From positions 8,132,001-8,196,000 of the forward strand of contig CATNEN010000038.1 in NCBI GenBank assembly GCA_950097015.1: a DNA stretch of 64,000 bases, given 5' to 3'. The translations under genes and the position numbers were made by a program. The notes under the pieces are model-generated. The model searched no databases, was not told the DNA's origin, and saw nothing but the letters and a program-made list of their open reading frames with translations. This DNA is from Macrostomum hystrix. Its lineage: Eukaryota > Platyhelminthes > Macrostomidae. This document shows, in pieces, positions 43,655 to 55,695 of this stretch. The first letter of the stretch is position 1. Each line of letters begins with the position of its first letter.

Positions 43655-45918
43655 ATGAAGGGACGCATTCACTTGGAACTGCTGCTAACCCTCAGCCTAT
43701 CCTTGATGGGCGTCTTGGGTGAGCCTACACAGGAGGAGGCCTTCATGAGCGCCATGGTGTCGGCTGCACTGGCTGGCGGCGGCTCTGTCGGTTTTGACGG
43801 CGCGAGAAGCGGCGAATCAAAAGCGACGGTCGGCGAAGAAGCAAGCATCGCGCAAAAGCTGCTCCTTGCGATGGCCTCAGTGGATGCCGCGGGCTCCTTG
43901 ACTTCGAAGGACTCGCTAAGGCGATCGGCGACAGCTACACGTCTAGGGAAGTCGGTCCTGACGCCGGCAGTCAAGCAGCAGCTGCTGGACCTGCACAATC
44001 GGATGCGCTCGAGCATCGCACTGGACCAAGCTAACAACCTGCCGCCCGCTGCCAACATGGCACTGATGGTGAGAATGTTGAGTTGTTTTGTTAACCACAT
44101 GTAGGAGAGTGATCGAGTGGCAGAGCAGTAAACGCGTTTGCCTCTCGGACCATGGTCCCTGAGCTCGATTCCACGGCGAGGCCACATTTTTTTGGGCGCA
44201 GCCGTGGAGAGGGCTTGGGGCTTGACTTGCAATTTACACCCTTGACTGCGACGATAAGAAAGTCAGGACAGATGTGTGAGTGCGTGCCTGCGTGCAGTAT
44301 CCGTGTGCGTGTGTGCTCAGGATTCTAAATAGGCAGAATTTCTGGCTGCGGGTCTAGTATCACTTAATGATGTGCCTCTCCCCGCAGCCCTCTGCTGTTC
44401 CTATCTAAGAACTATAATTCAATGCACAAGCGTTACGACTTACAGGTAAACTATACTAGCTTTACCCTGTCCCTAAAACGCCAGGAATGGGACGATCGTC
44501 TGGCCTCGACTGCGGCAGACTGGGCTTCTCAGTGCACCGCCGGCCAGACAGATGTCCCGGCCAATCGGGCAGTGCCGGGGCTCAGCGGCCAGGTTGGACA
44601 GAGCACGGCTGCGGATTGGTTCGCCGATCCGGCAACCCTCGTCGCAGTCTGGTGGGATCAGCGTCGGCTTTGGGACCCCAGAACTGGGCGCTGCCTCCGC
44701 GGACGTCATGGCGACAGTTGTGCTGGAATTCGGCAGCTAGCTTCTGGTTCGGCTCGCCTACTTGGCTGCGATCTGAGGGACTGCAGCAGCGGTGGCAGCA
44801 GCAACCGTCAGTTCGCCGTTCTGCTTGTGTGCAACTATGGCGGTGGCGACGCAGGCAGTGATGGCATTGGCGGGTACCTTGTCGGGCCCGCCTGCACCGC
44901 CTGTCGTGGCGAGTCGCGCTGCCTGCACGGTCTTTGTGTTGCTAAAGACGCGTGCGCTGCGGCAGCTGCGGCTTCAGGCAACGCAGAGGACCGCTGCAAG
45001 CGTAAGCAATTATACTTGCAAGACAAGATAAACTGGGTCTTCGCTGTAAGAGACCGTCTCTTACGGGGGTTGTAGCCTAGTGGCCAGAGCGTCGGTATCT
45101 AGAATTGAATGTCCTAGGGTTCGATTCCCGACTCCACTGGAACAATTTGTGTCCTTTACGAGTAGCAACATACTAAATTAATTTTGCATTGCGTCAGTTC
45201 ACCCATCTGTTGAATGGGTACCAGCATTAGCTCGGTTTATTGACAGTGTGGCATCCCCCCAGTCCATGGACTGAACTACAAACGTAAGCGCGCAGCCTTG
45301 ATGCACCGCGGAATAGCTGCGGCTGTGCTGTCGGCGGCACATCTGGCCCAATCGGGGCAGGTTTGATGGAATATTTTACCTACTATTCTTCGACAGATAA
45401 TATAACTGTAAGAAAATCTTTATCGAGAACATTCATGGAGTCAAATGGTTTATTATCCTTCGCAAACTAAGCACCGGACTACTAACTCCTGGGAGTCTGG
45501 TAGAGTCAGGAATAATCCTGAGACTCATGAGAGGGAGCGTTTAATAGTAACTGCAATAACCGAATCCGTTAAATGAAACTGGTGTACTCTAGTATTTTTA
45601 ATCAGTACTCGATACAGACCTACGCGCTACATGCACCATACACCTTCCAAACGCATGATGTACATCGCCGCTACCACATTATCCTCAGCCGCGGGCTGCA
45701 CTGATGCGCCGTCCTGCAAGCAGCTGTCGACGGCTGAGAAAACAGCGCATTGTGCCAATCCCTCGGGTCGGGAGCTGTGCCCGAAACTGTGTGGCTCCTG
45801 CACCTTGGCGGCTCATCAGCTCGTGGCAGCTGCCTATCAACCAGAAAATGCCGATAAAATTCAGCCCAGAATTCTTGCCGCTGCCAGCAAGCCCCAGTAT
45901 GCAGTTAACAATGTTTGA
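43655..45918 (+). CDS. Secreted CAP (SCP/TAPS) protein with EGF-like and ShKT tail
   Basis: Three exons (43655-44068, 44485-45001, 45689-45918) give about 386 aa. Signal peptide about 1-22 (LLLTLSLSLMGVLG), a Ser/Ala-rich spacer, then the CAP domain from about 108: LLDLHNRMRS, PPAANMALM|EWDDRLASTAADWASQC, and VCNYGGGDAG. The usual CAP HYTQVVW motif is replaced (CAGIRQLASGSARLLGC), losing one cavity histidine; H114 remains. After the CAP domain comes an EGF-like hinge (CTACRGESRCLHGLC) and, on the last exon, an ShKT module (CTDAPSCKQL...CPKLCGSC). CAP proteins are secreted and bind lipids or act in defence, reproduction or host contact; flatworms have many. AATAAA at 45986-45991. SINEs lie in both introns. 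Confidence 0.85.
44105..44390 (+). mobile_element. SINE family 1 copy in CAP intron 1
   Basis: The best-preserved head of the family: GATCGAGTGGCAGAGC (box A-like), then CGTTTGCCTCTCGGACCATG and box B-like GAGCTCGATTCC. Same orientation as the host gene. Confidence 0.82.
45065..45375 (+). mobile_element. SINE family 2 copy in CAP intron 2
   Basis: Box A TAGCCTAGTGG (45073-45083) and box B GGTTCGATTC (45118-45127) are intact. The body keeps TTGAATGGGTACCAGC, CAGTCCATGGACTG and GGCGGCACATCTGGCCC. Confidence 0.82.
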
Positions 45919-45985
45919 TTATGAGTGGAGAAAGGTTTACTAAACCTTTTTGCTTATAGTGCAATTGTTGTCAAGCACGAATGCA

Positions 45986-45991
45986 AATAAA
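45986..45991 (+). terminator. Polyadenylation signal of the CAP gene
   Basis: Canonical AATAAA about 70 bp after the stop codon. Confidence 0.6.
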
Positions 45992-48091
45992 TGCTGGCAA
46001 AAGTTGAATCGGTGACGGTAGACGGCACATGCAGATCTCCTATCATTATATTCTCCATATAAACTAAACTATCGTGTCCTACTATATTAATTAAGCGGCC
46101 TTACTAGTAGAATGTATAAAGACTTTTACTTTTCCAGCAATACATGCATGAACCAGAAAAATACTGAGCAGATTTCTAAAGTTAGTTCGAAAATGTGAAC
46201 TAACTGCAGGTATCTCAAAAGGATATATAACAGCTTTGATTGTTGGAGACTCATGAACAGCAATTCTAGCTACGATACACGGTAAATAAAATTTATTACT
46301 ATATATTAATAAAAGCATGTAGCACTAACAGAAAATACCTGTTATATATTCTGTTACCCTGTATACACCTATTTCCGCATAAAATATCGGAGTCATGATT
46401 TTTGCAGCTGCTGCATGATAGCTGCATGATAGCATTGATATCGATCTAGTTAGCAAATTGATTTAAAACTTTAGAGCACGTCTTTTATACCAAAACGAAG
46501 AGAATTTTCAAGAAATCTATTAACTGCAAGTATTTTAATTTGTGTAAAAAACGAGTTGAATGTCTATATCCTCTAGATATGCAATATATTATCTCCACTC
46601 GAGCTGGATACTGCCATCCTGGTTGCAAACATTGCTGCAGGATTCAAACCGCAGCAGCTTAAATTTCGCAATTTCGTCCGTGGTGCGCCATAAGAAATCA
46701 ATGCATGGCAGTTCATTTTTGATTGTGACACAATTAACTAGGTGCTACGAACTGCTCTTTATTCTGAAATAAATTATAAGTGCCGCGAAGTATCGTCTAC
46801 GTCAGTCAGCTCTTTATAGCCATGGCTTAAATGCAGCTTATACGCCAGCCTAGCTCCTGCAGTGGTCCCTCGAAGGAAACCCAACGCCCGCTGCTAGCCT
46901 GATGGTAGTCTGCAACTAACGTCCTCTTCCGGGCGACCTTTTTCCTGAGGCAGGTCAGATTACGAAGCTTCTAATTACGCACGCATGTCAGTATAGTTCT
47001 TATTCAGTGTCGAGTCTTCATTGTCTGATACCTGCAGACAATCACGAAGACCTGCCCCGTGCAGGTTTTTTTAAACCTTATATTGGGCTATCGTCGCGTT
47101 GCACTGCTGACTTGGCAGGTTGAGACGTTAAGATGCAATGGACCTATGGTCATAGCTAGAGGTAAACATTTGAATTCGGCGTCCTTAAAAGAAGAGCTTG
47201 TAAGGTTACGATGTGCTGAGCGTTTGCCATATTTAACGATTAAGGTATGAATTACTAAAAAGTAATATATTTTATTCAACATAACTGCTTTGGCTGTTAT
47301 GATGTGCTAGCTTGCCTAGTTCTGTAGATTTTGTTATAGTAATGCTATAAAATTGTAGAATTATAAATTAAAAAAAAAATATTGTAAATTTTCTTTATAT
47401 TATTTAATTACTATGGTACGTATATGAATCTATATATCGCCATTATTTCAGCTCACTAAAAGCATTACATTTTTCACTTCTAAAGATATCAGAGCATAAT
47501 TATTTGTTAAGGGTACTGTATGCAAACTAACAATGCAAACGGTGGACACGTAAATAACACTTTTACTACATGACTCCTAGTCTTAGGCTCTTTTCGATCT
47601 ATAACTTATTTAATTTCCTCCAACCTTACATAAAAGAAAGAATCGCAGCGTGATTTCAAGGAAATATTATTTAGAAATGAGTACTACATTAATTATGATA
47701 ATTTAGCACAGTTCAACGTTAACATAGCTTACATAGGGCCTATGTCATACACACCAACACCCAGCTAGCTAAAAAACTTATATCATTTTTAATATAACCA
47801 AGCCATGGCATAGGGCTGCATTTAGACAAGTAAAGACACAGCCTTGGCATCCATCAATTTTTTGTTTCATGTTATTACAAGAAGAAAGTTGAAATTCCAC
47901 AAAATTTGTTTTTAGTGGCATATCAGTTTTGGACTTGTGATATTGTTTATTGTTTAATTTTTGTGTTCTATCTATAAATTTAGTGTTTTGGCACTATTTG
48001 TCCAAATTCAGAGTGTCAAATAACATATTAAAGCACCATGTCTTATTATATGCTATGGTACTAAAAACCTGCTTTTCAGATAGCAATAGTG
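45992..48091. other. Intergenic, AT-rich
   Basis: No gene is supported. 46850-47050 is GC-richer, with a CCTGCCCCGTGCAGG-type hairpin followed by T7 near 47055. ORFs here lack domains. Confidence 0.5.
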
Positions 48092-48099
48092 TTGATTTC

Positions 48100-48389
48100 G
48101 GCGATTTCTTAGTTTCCCGCGTTAAATTATTTTTTAAGTCCAAGCAATAAGCAATTAAGCAATAAGAAGTCCAAGTCCATATATAAAAGTCCAGGGGCCA
48201 TAGATGGGATGTCAGGGATGTCAGACAGCGGGGTAGTAGTGCGCAATCCAGAACATGATGTTGCCAAACTGCTTGTGCGGAAACTGGCGGCGCCACATGT
48301 ACTCTTGCAGGTACGTGTCAAAGAGGACAGTCAGCTCCCGATGGAAAAAGCAAAAAAAATAATTTTACGCGGGAAACTAAGAAATCGCC
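48100..48389 (-). mobile_element. Merlin/ISXO2-type DNA transposon, internally deleted
   Basis: The ends GGCGATTTCTTAGTTTCCCG and CGGGAAACTAAGAAATCGCC are perfect inverted repeats that continue almost perfectly for about 40 bp. The flanking direct repeats TTGATTTC (48092-48099 and 48390-48397) form an 8-bp target duplication. The interior encodes the end of a transposase on the minus strand. GG termini, the 8-bp duplication and an IS1595/ISXO2-like transposase end together point to Merlin. Confidence 0.87.
48221..48343 (-). pseudogene. ISXO2/Merlin-like transposase C-terminal fragment
   Basis: The minus frame reads HRELTVLFDTYLQEYMWRRQ then FPHKQFGNIMFWIAHYYPAV and a stop (TGA at 48221-48223). 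The Y/F-L-x-E-Y/F-M-W-R-R block followed by a short helix ending in YYP is the standard end of ISXO2-like (IS1595) DDE transposases. All DDE residues upstream are deleted, so the copy is non-autonomous. Confidence 0.75.
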
Positions 48390-48397
48390 TTGATTTC

Positions 48398-49775
48398 TGT
48401 AATATAAAATATGTTTGCTTTTGAGGACAAAAATGTGTATATTAATTTGTACCAATTTACAATAAGTTGTAATGTATGACCTTAAAATAATATTTGATTT
48501 ATAACTAACTGTGCCTATAAAAAGCAACATAATTAGACCTTTGGTTTCATTTGTTAGGCCCATAATTTTTATGCCTTCTTGTAGGCCTAAATTAAGAAAT
48601 GGCTAGAGAACTCAGAACTTCTGTTCTGTGTAGGTTCCACTTTTGTAGACCCCAGAACCCAACTGTTCATATTAACAATATTGAGGTATCATGAGGGCAT
48701 TGCAATGCTAAGTTTCACAATATGTATTAGGCAAGGACAACTGATACCTTGCTTAAATTTGTTGAAACTCATCCATGATAATATTGCAATAATTATATGG
48801 CACCATCTATCCCCATTAATAATTTTACAAGTTAGCCATAATTTTGCCAAATTAGCTTATGTTTTTTTCAATTATGTTAATGTTTTAATACTTAAATTAT
48901 TTACACTCAATTACATTTTTAACTTAATAGTTGGCTCTATTGTTTAGTATATTTTGTATTTGCTAAAGTTTTGGCCCTAACGACTAAGAATAAAATAAAT
49001 TAATGCTTGTATTTCTTCATTTTTTTATTAAATTTCATATAATTTAGGTTTTTCTTTGTAAAATCAAAAAACAAAATGTTTGTTTGCTAAAAAGGTCAAC
49101 TATGATGATAGTTTGTTTCTATTGCTCTATTATAGACCTATAAGTTGTTTGGCAATCGTTAGGCACTTGTATAATCTGAATTGATTATCTTATATATCTG
49201 AAAAATATAAAATAATTTTTTTTTAATCATGATTTTTGTATGTCCTGTCCCTCACAAAGGCTGCATGCAATATCATGTAAAAGCTACATGAAGTGATTTA
49301 TAAGTGAATAAGCAATATACACATTTTTTTGTTAAAAAATATATCACTGCTTCTCATAAAATTCTTTTGTTTTTTTTATCAGAAATCCCATTTTATTCTG
49401 TTATAAAGAAATTCTGTCACAAAACAATTTATTCTGATTTTCATATGAATTGAAATTGTGATTTCTGATATCAATGTGATGATTTGTTTTTTTGACTAAA
49501 ACATTATTGTAATTTTGGGAACTGCTATAGCTAAAATGCTTATTAGAAATAAGATAATGTCATCTGTCATTTGTCAATGTCATAATTATGTCATCAATCA
49601 AGTGTTAAAATAGTTTACATGCTTACCTTACTGTCAACTTCAACTCAGATTTCTTTCTAGCTCTCTGTGTTATTTTAGTTTTTTAATAATACATTTCAAG
49701 TATAGTGTTGACCAGTTAAAATAGTTAATTTTTTAAAGTCGGCTATAACTCAAATGCATTTACTGTGCATTCCAG
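48398..49775. other. Intergenic, AT-rich, upstream of the zinc-finger gene
   Basis: No gene is supported. A 3' splice site (TGTGCATTCCAG, AG 49774-49775) lies 96 bp before the zinc-finger start codon. Confidence 0.5.
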
Positions 49776-49871
49776 CGCCAACACAGGGCAACCAACTAGG
49801 AGACTTTGCCGCCTCTCTGACTAGCCACAGTGCTGTAGGGACTGCCAACTCCGCACCACCAGCCAGGAGTG

Positions 49872-51266
49872 ATGGACAACATCGTGAGCATACCTGTCAA
49901 CTTGTTCACCTATTCACGCTTTATCGAGTCCAAACAGCTGCTGAGCCTCCAGAATGCCAGCGATGACGACTTCCTGCTGCTGCTTCTTGACCACGTGGGC
50001 AACTGCGAGCTGCATTCCAACGGGGCCGGCGCGCCCAGCTCCGTGTCTGCTCCGCCACTGTCCGCTCTAGATCACTTCGGCGGCAGCAGCCAGCAGCAGC
50101 AGGACTCGAGCGCTTCAGGTCAGCATCAGCACCAGCATCAGCCGCCACAGCAGCAGCACGAGCAGCAGCCTTCTCAGCAGCTGCCAAAGTCTACATCTTC
50201 GGTGAAGTCCGACCAGGACTATCAGCGCCCGATGATAAATCCGTTCTCGGACCCCGGCGGCGCCGTCCTGACACCTAGCCCGCCATCCAGGCCCACCCTG
50301 GCCTGCCAGATCTGCGGCTACGCCTGCTCGGACGAGAAAGATTTCAATTTGCACCTGACAAATCACATTAGCCAGTTCAGCCACATCATGTACCAGCAGA
50401 TCCAGTGCGATCGCTGCGGCTTGAAATGCCTCTCCCAGGAGCTGCTCCAGCAGCACATGGCCGAGGCGCACGGCAGTCCGCCAAGCCATGGCAGCGCCTG
50501 CAGCGGCAGCGGAGCCAGCAACAATGGCCACGGCGGCGGAGGCGGCAACGGAGGCAGCGTCGAACGGCGCTTCCAGTGCGAATTCTGCGGTGCCAGGTTC
50601 AAGCAGCAGCGAATCCTGCGGCAACACCTCGACGGTATGCACGCCGCCGCCGTAGCCGCAGCCGCAGCCGCCGCGGCCCCTAATTCGACCGCCGGAACAG
50701 GCAGGTCGTCGGAGTCCCACACGCCGCCCCAGCTGGGCGCCGCTGACTTAGGCCAAGTGCAGCAACAGCAGCAGCCGTCTGCATCGCCAGCCTCAGGCGG
50801 CAGTGCCGGGGTGGCCGCCGTTGCAGCCGCTGCTGCCGCCGCCGCAGCCGCAGCCGCTGCCGGCGATCTGTCGCCACTTCATCGCTGTCAAAAGTGTGAC
50901 ACTCTGTTTGTCAGTGTTTCCGGTCTAAACGACCACGTCTGCCCTCAGCATCATCAGCAGCACCATCTCCAGCACCCTGGCCAGCTTCACCAGCACCACC
51001 ATCAGCAGCATCACCAATCTTCCACTGTGCAGCACCATCCACAGCCGCCACACCTGCACCAACATCAGCACCAGCAGCATCACCAGCACATGCAGCCGCC
51101 CCACCATCACCAGCAGCAGCAGCAGCAGCAGCAGCACCTTCATCAGCCGCAGCACCATATGATGGCTGGAGGCGGTCAGGGTATTGACCAGCAGCATCAT
51201 CATCAGCACCAGCAGCATCATCAGCAGGCTCACCAGCAGCAGCACCAGCCACACCAGCAGCAACAA

Positions 51267-51297
<31 letters not shown>

Positions 51298-52175
51298 TGA
51301 AGCAGCACGCCTGCCAGGAGTGCGGCAAACTATTCCGCACCAAGACCCTGCTGGATCAGCACATGCACCTGCACCGGCCGCCGGCCTACCAGTGCCGCTA
51401 CTGCCAGAGAAAGTTCCGCTGGCCGCCAGTCTATTATCAGCACCAGCGCCAGTGCAAGCTCAATCCGAATCCGGAGGCCCGGCGAGCCTCCGGAGAGAGT
51501 GGCGGCGGCGCCGGTAGACGCCGCAACAGTCACGCGGGTAGCAACGGCGGCAGCGGGATCAATGGTCAGCAGCAGCAGCACATACATGGCAGCTTGCATC
51601 ATCAGCATCAGCAGCACCAGATGCCGCCATTGTTGCTAGATAGCAGCGGAGAGAACAGTCAGTCTTCCGCCTTGATGGCTGCCGCCGCGGCCGCCGCCGC
51701 AGCTGCTGCTGCCGCCACATCGTCGGCCTCAATGAATCATCACCTGCCGCCGCCGCTGCCGCCCCCGCTGCCTCAGCAGCAGCAGCAGCAGCCGCCCTCA
51801 ATGGGCAGCGGCTACGTGTGCCCGCAGTGCAACAACTCGTACAGTTCCAAGCTGTCACTCAAGCAGCACATCGAGGGCATGCACAGCCTTGAGGGTCGCT
51901 ATGAGTGCGAGGGCTGCAAGAAGCGCTTTAGGTGGGGCGCCTCCTACTACTGCCACAAGAAGACCTGCGGCTCATACCGGGCCTTGCAGTCGGACAGCAT
52001 CCAGCAGCAGCAGCAGCAGTTGCATAGGCAGCCGCAGCAGCAGCTCATGTCTCCAATTCAACAGCAGCAGGAGTCGCCGCAGTCGCAGGGTTTGCCGCAG
52101 CTGCCGCCGCCGCCTCCGCCGCCTGTGTCAGCTGAAGCTTCGCCCTACGAGGCGCAGCAGGCAGCGGAGGCCTGA
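49872..52175 (+). CDS. Eight-finger C2H2/C2HC zinc-finger protein with poly-Gln, poly-His and poly-Ala tracts
   Basis: Single exon, 767 aa from ATG 49872. Fingers begin near residues 147 (CQICGYAC), 179 (CDRCGLKC), 236 (CEFCGARF), 339 (CQKCDTLF), 481 (CQECGKLF), 508 (CRYCQRKFRW), 650 (CPQCNNSY) and 679 (CEGCKKRFRW). Fingers 6 and 8 share FRW and end in Cys instead of His (C2HC). Fingers 5-6 and 7-8 are two similar C2H2-C2HC pairs. Between them are long Gln/His tracts (about 355-480) and several Ala runs. The N-terminus (MDNIVSIPVNLFTYSRF) lacks a known repression domain. It is likely a nuclear DNA-binding regulator; target and orthology are unknown. Tract lengths probably vary between individuals. 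Confidence 0.88.
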
Positions 52176-53284
52176 ACAGAGTCTGAGACAGAAGTTATTT
52201 TGTGTAATTGCTTCTGCTCTCATGCTGTTTTAGAAAACCTTTTGAGTTGATATAGTTATTTAGTGTTCAGAGACTATAAAAAATTAAAAGTTGTTTTTTT
52301 TAATGAAATTAACTTTTTATGAAGTGAATTTTTTTGTCGAGAAGCACCAGATTTCCCAGATTGGACCTTTGCTTGAGAGGACTCCTGCGTCTCCTTCCCA
52401 GTGTTCTTATTTCTGCTTGTCTCTATGCGACCTGTGCAACTAACCCTTGTTAATTACTGTATATTTTAGTTGGTTTTTTTCTCATTTGTTTTACTTTAAT
52501 CAGTTACTATTTTTTAGATATTGTTTTGTAGCCTGTGTCCATCTCTCACATTTTAACAGTTGATATACTCGTCATTTACTGATTGTTGCTGCTAAAACTT
52601 TGATCAGGTTTGTATGCAGCTGCCTGAATGCAATATTTTATCATTGATAATTAAGCTATGCAAATCAAACTATAGCCAGTCAGCGGCACCCTTCTCATGT
52701 TGGCATTTTTATATTTGAAGAACTGCTTGAAGGTAATATATTGTTGCTGAATACAGCTTAGCTTGTGTCTGTAAACATGTGTCTGTAATGTTCTGTAATC
52801 TGTTTGTTTTGCTCAGCTTTAAACATTTTTTTAATAAGATTCTAACCTCCCTGCTACCTCCCTATTTGAATTTGATCTCGATAACTTCTCTCTATAGACT
52901 ATTGGCAGCCGTTGGTTTAATTATCCCTAACAATGCTTCAACATCCTCTAAGCATAAGCTGGCTGATATATATATATATTTCTATATATTTATTTAGTTT
53001 TCAGTTTCATATAAGTTTTAGTGTTCTATAATTTTGCATTCTCCGCTGTTGTATGCAATAGTAATGAAATAACTGATTGCATTGTAGAGAACCCGACTGA
53101 ATATTAGCATGCTTTGCATCAGCTTAGATACCTGCCTGTGTGTACTTGTATAGCACCTAGTAGATACCTGCTCTGTATAAAGATATTAATTTGCTAATTC
53201 AATTGAATCCTTGTTTACAGATGTACATAAATGTACTTATCACCTGCATATGTATGAATTGCTATTGCTGGGAGAGTAAATCTC
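52176..53284. other. 3' UTR and intergenic sequence
   Basis: AT-rich. ATAAAAAATTAAAAG near 52277 may serve as a weak polyadenylation signal. No further gene. Confidence 0.4.
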
Positions 53285-53735
53285 AACGATGTGTAAGGGG
53301 GAAATCCCGAGATTTAGAAAGTAAATCCCGATGATATTTAAAAGGAAATCCCGAGGACATCTTATGCTAAATCCCAATGATATTTCAAGGGAAATCCCGA
53401 GGATTTTTTAAGGGAAATCCCAATGATGTTTAAAAGGAAATCCCGAGGACATTTTAAAGCTAAATCCCAATGATATTTCAAGGGAAATCCCGAGGATATT
53501 TAAAGGGAAATCCGATTATATTTAAAAGGAAATCCAAAAGATATTTTAAGCTAAATCCCGAGGACGTCTAAAGGGAAACCCAGAGGATATTATAAGGGAA
53601 ATCTCAATAAAATTCAAAGGGAAATCCCAATGATATTAGAAGGAAAATCACGACGGTTATTTTAAGGGAAATCCAAAGAAAAATGGAAAAGGGAAATCCC
53701 AAGGATATCGGAGGGAAAATCCCGGGATATTGGAA
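53285..53735. repeat. Degenerate 22-24-bp repeat rich in GGGAAATCCC
   Basis: About 20 variants of GGGAAATCCCGAGGATATTT. GGGAAATCCC, which fits the Rel/NF-kappaB consensus GGGRNWYYCC, occurs exactly about six times; others have one change. Confidence 0.85.
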
Positions 53736-55182
53736 GGAAACTGACCAGAGATCGATAAACGATCAATAACAGACTTTCACCCGGGCAGAGTAAAGAAATT
53801 TTTGAGACTTAACAAACAGAGAGAAAATGCGCATGTTAAAAAATCTAATCTTCCGTGAAGTATCAGGTATGATATTATATTATTTACTATATATAGTTTC
53901 AGCTCGTTTGATATAGTTTCGATGCATTGCACTCACATGTACGCACACTAGCAAGTCAAGTCAGTCCTGTTACTACTTATCCCTAATAACTGTTAAGAAC
54001 AGGCACTGCTGTTCTTGATTAAGTGTGTTATTCTTTTTATTGCTAATATTATGCTAATAACATAGTCAAACATCGTTTTCCATTGTCTATTATTGCTGGC
54101 TGGTATTGTTGTTTTTTTAATGAAAGTTTTCTTTGCACAACAGTTTGATTATTATCTGCTAATAGATGGAAAACTTTGTCCTGAACCTGTCTTGTCCCTC
54201 TGCCCGCTTTGTTACCGTTGTTGTAGTTCCGCTTTTTTTAGTTTGCGTTTGTTTACATTTTTTAGAGATTAAGATTCGCAGAGTCACTTATTTGGGCAGT
54301 CGATTGGCATTAAGGCCCCTAAATCGCGCGCACAAACTCAAAGAAACATTTTGTAGTCAGTGTCGTGTCTGGAATAATCTCCTATGCATCCATTTTTGTT
54401 AACTTTTTTAATTACAGCATGTACTTTGTAAGGCCATTATTGTTACTGTTCAAGCTTTATTACTTCTGCATATTACATTTTTGAATTACTAGGCATCAAT
54501 TTAACAGCGCAGTTCATTGAACGTGCATTCATTTTTATGATATATATTATTTATTCTTTTTATTATATTAATATTATTAGTCGCGTGTGTATAGTAAATA
54601 CATAGTAATGTACAACATATCTGTTGTATTATAACAAAAACTCTTTGTGACACCAGAGTTATTCTTTTTGTTAACTCTGGAAAAATACCTGCATCTGAAT
54701 TCTGGATCTAAAAATAGAATAAAGTAACTGGGAATGAGAATTTATTCTCATTCATGAGAATATAACTGGGAAGATATTGGATAGGATTGGAAAATCTAGG
54801 ATGAGATGGGATGCGCGGGCATTGGATGGGGAGATTAGGGGCCGGAATGGAATGTTTTGGATGCGAAGGATAGGTAGGTGTGATAGGCAAGTAAGCAATG
54901 CTCGTAAGGTGCCGAAAATGGTTCAAAATAGTTTTTTTTAAAGTAGGAATAGAATCGCTTAGCTAGTTTTATAGAACAGCATTTCAAGTGACAATTTCAC
55001 TAGCATCGGAGAAATTCAAAACTAATTTCAGTTGGAATCGATAGCAAATGCAGCAGTACTGATCAACCTTGTCGCCAGTTACCTGCTGTGACTTCTAATT
55101 CCACTATAGGTAAGCAGTAATTTAAATGTATCGCCTACTACTTTATGTCATATTAAAAAAATAATTGCAGAACAGCGGGCAA
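53736..55182. other. Intergenic between the two GGGAAATCCC blocks
   Basis: AT-rich. A 78-codon ORF at 54166-54402 (plus) has one hydrophobic stretch but no homology I recognise. 54740-54860 is a low-complexity GGATGGGA-type tract. Confidence 0.4.
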
Positions 55183-55494
55183 TGGCACATCATTTGGTGA
55201 CACTAGACCCGCAGCCAGTGAGGAGGCAATTCTGCCCATTTCGCTGACTCCTAAGCACACACGCACCTGAATACTATACTCTGGCATACGCTCACGTAGG
55301 TGTGTACATCTGCCCTGACTTTCTCATCGTCATGCAGTGTACACTCCCCTGTACATCGGAGCTTGGCCCACAAGGACGTTAATTGCACGACCAGCCCCTA
55401 AAACAAGTAAATGTGGCCTCGCCGTGGAACCGAGCTTAGGGACCTTCGTGCGAGAGGCAAAAGCGTTAGACCGCTCTGCTACTTACCCCCTACT
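55183..55494 (-). mobile_element. SINE family 1 copy
   Basis: Reversed, nearly full-length: GGTGACACTAGACCCGCAGC, GGCAATTCTGCCCATTTCGC, GTGTACATCTGCCCTGACTT, and the tRNA-like end with ACCGAGCTTAGGGACC and TTAGACCGCTCTGCTACTTA. Confidence 0.82.
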
Positions 55495-55534
55495 TTCTGC
55501 AATTACCTTTGTCTAATTTATGAGAAATTTAGTG

Positions 55535-55695
55535 GATTTTTTAAGCTAAATCACGAGGATATTTTAGGGGAAATCTCAAGAAAACGTTAAAGGGAAATCC
55601 CGAGGATATTTGAAGCTAAATCCCGAGGATATTGTAAGGGAAATCCCAATGAAATGCAAAAGGGAATCCCAATGATATTGGAAGGTACATCACGA
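55535..55695. repeat. Second block of the GGGAAATCCC repeat
   Basis: About seven degenerate copies of the same unit as 53285-53735, two of them with the exact 10-mer. Confidence 0.8.

Noticed and set aside
46850-47060. Rho-independent-style terminator (CCTGC hairpin plus T-run)
   Set aside because: A bacterial-type terminator has no meaning here; a chance hairpin in eukaryotic intergenic DNA.
50115-51858. Long minus-strand Leu/Ala/Trp-rich ORFs
   Set aside because: Antisense frames of CAG/CAC tracts in the zinc-finger gene.
54166-54402. 78-codon ORF with a hydrophobic stretch
   Set aside because: Isolated, AT-rich, no homology recognised; kept only as a note.
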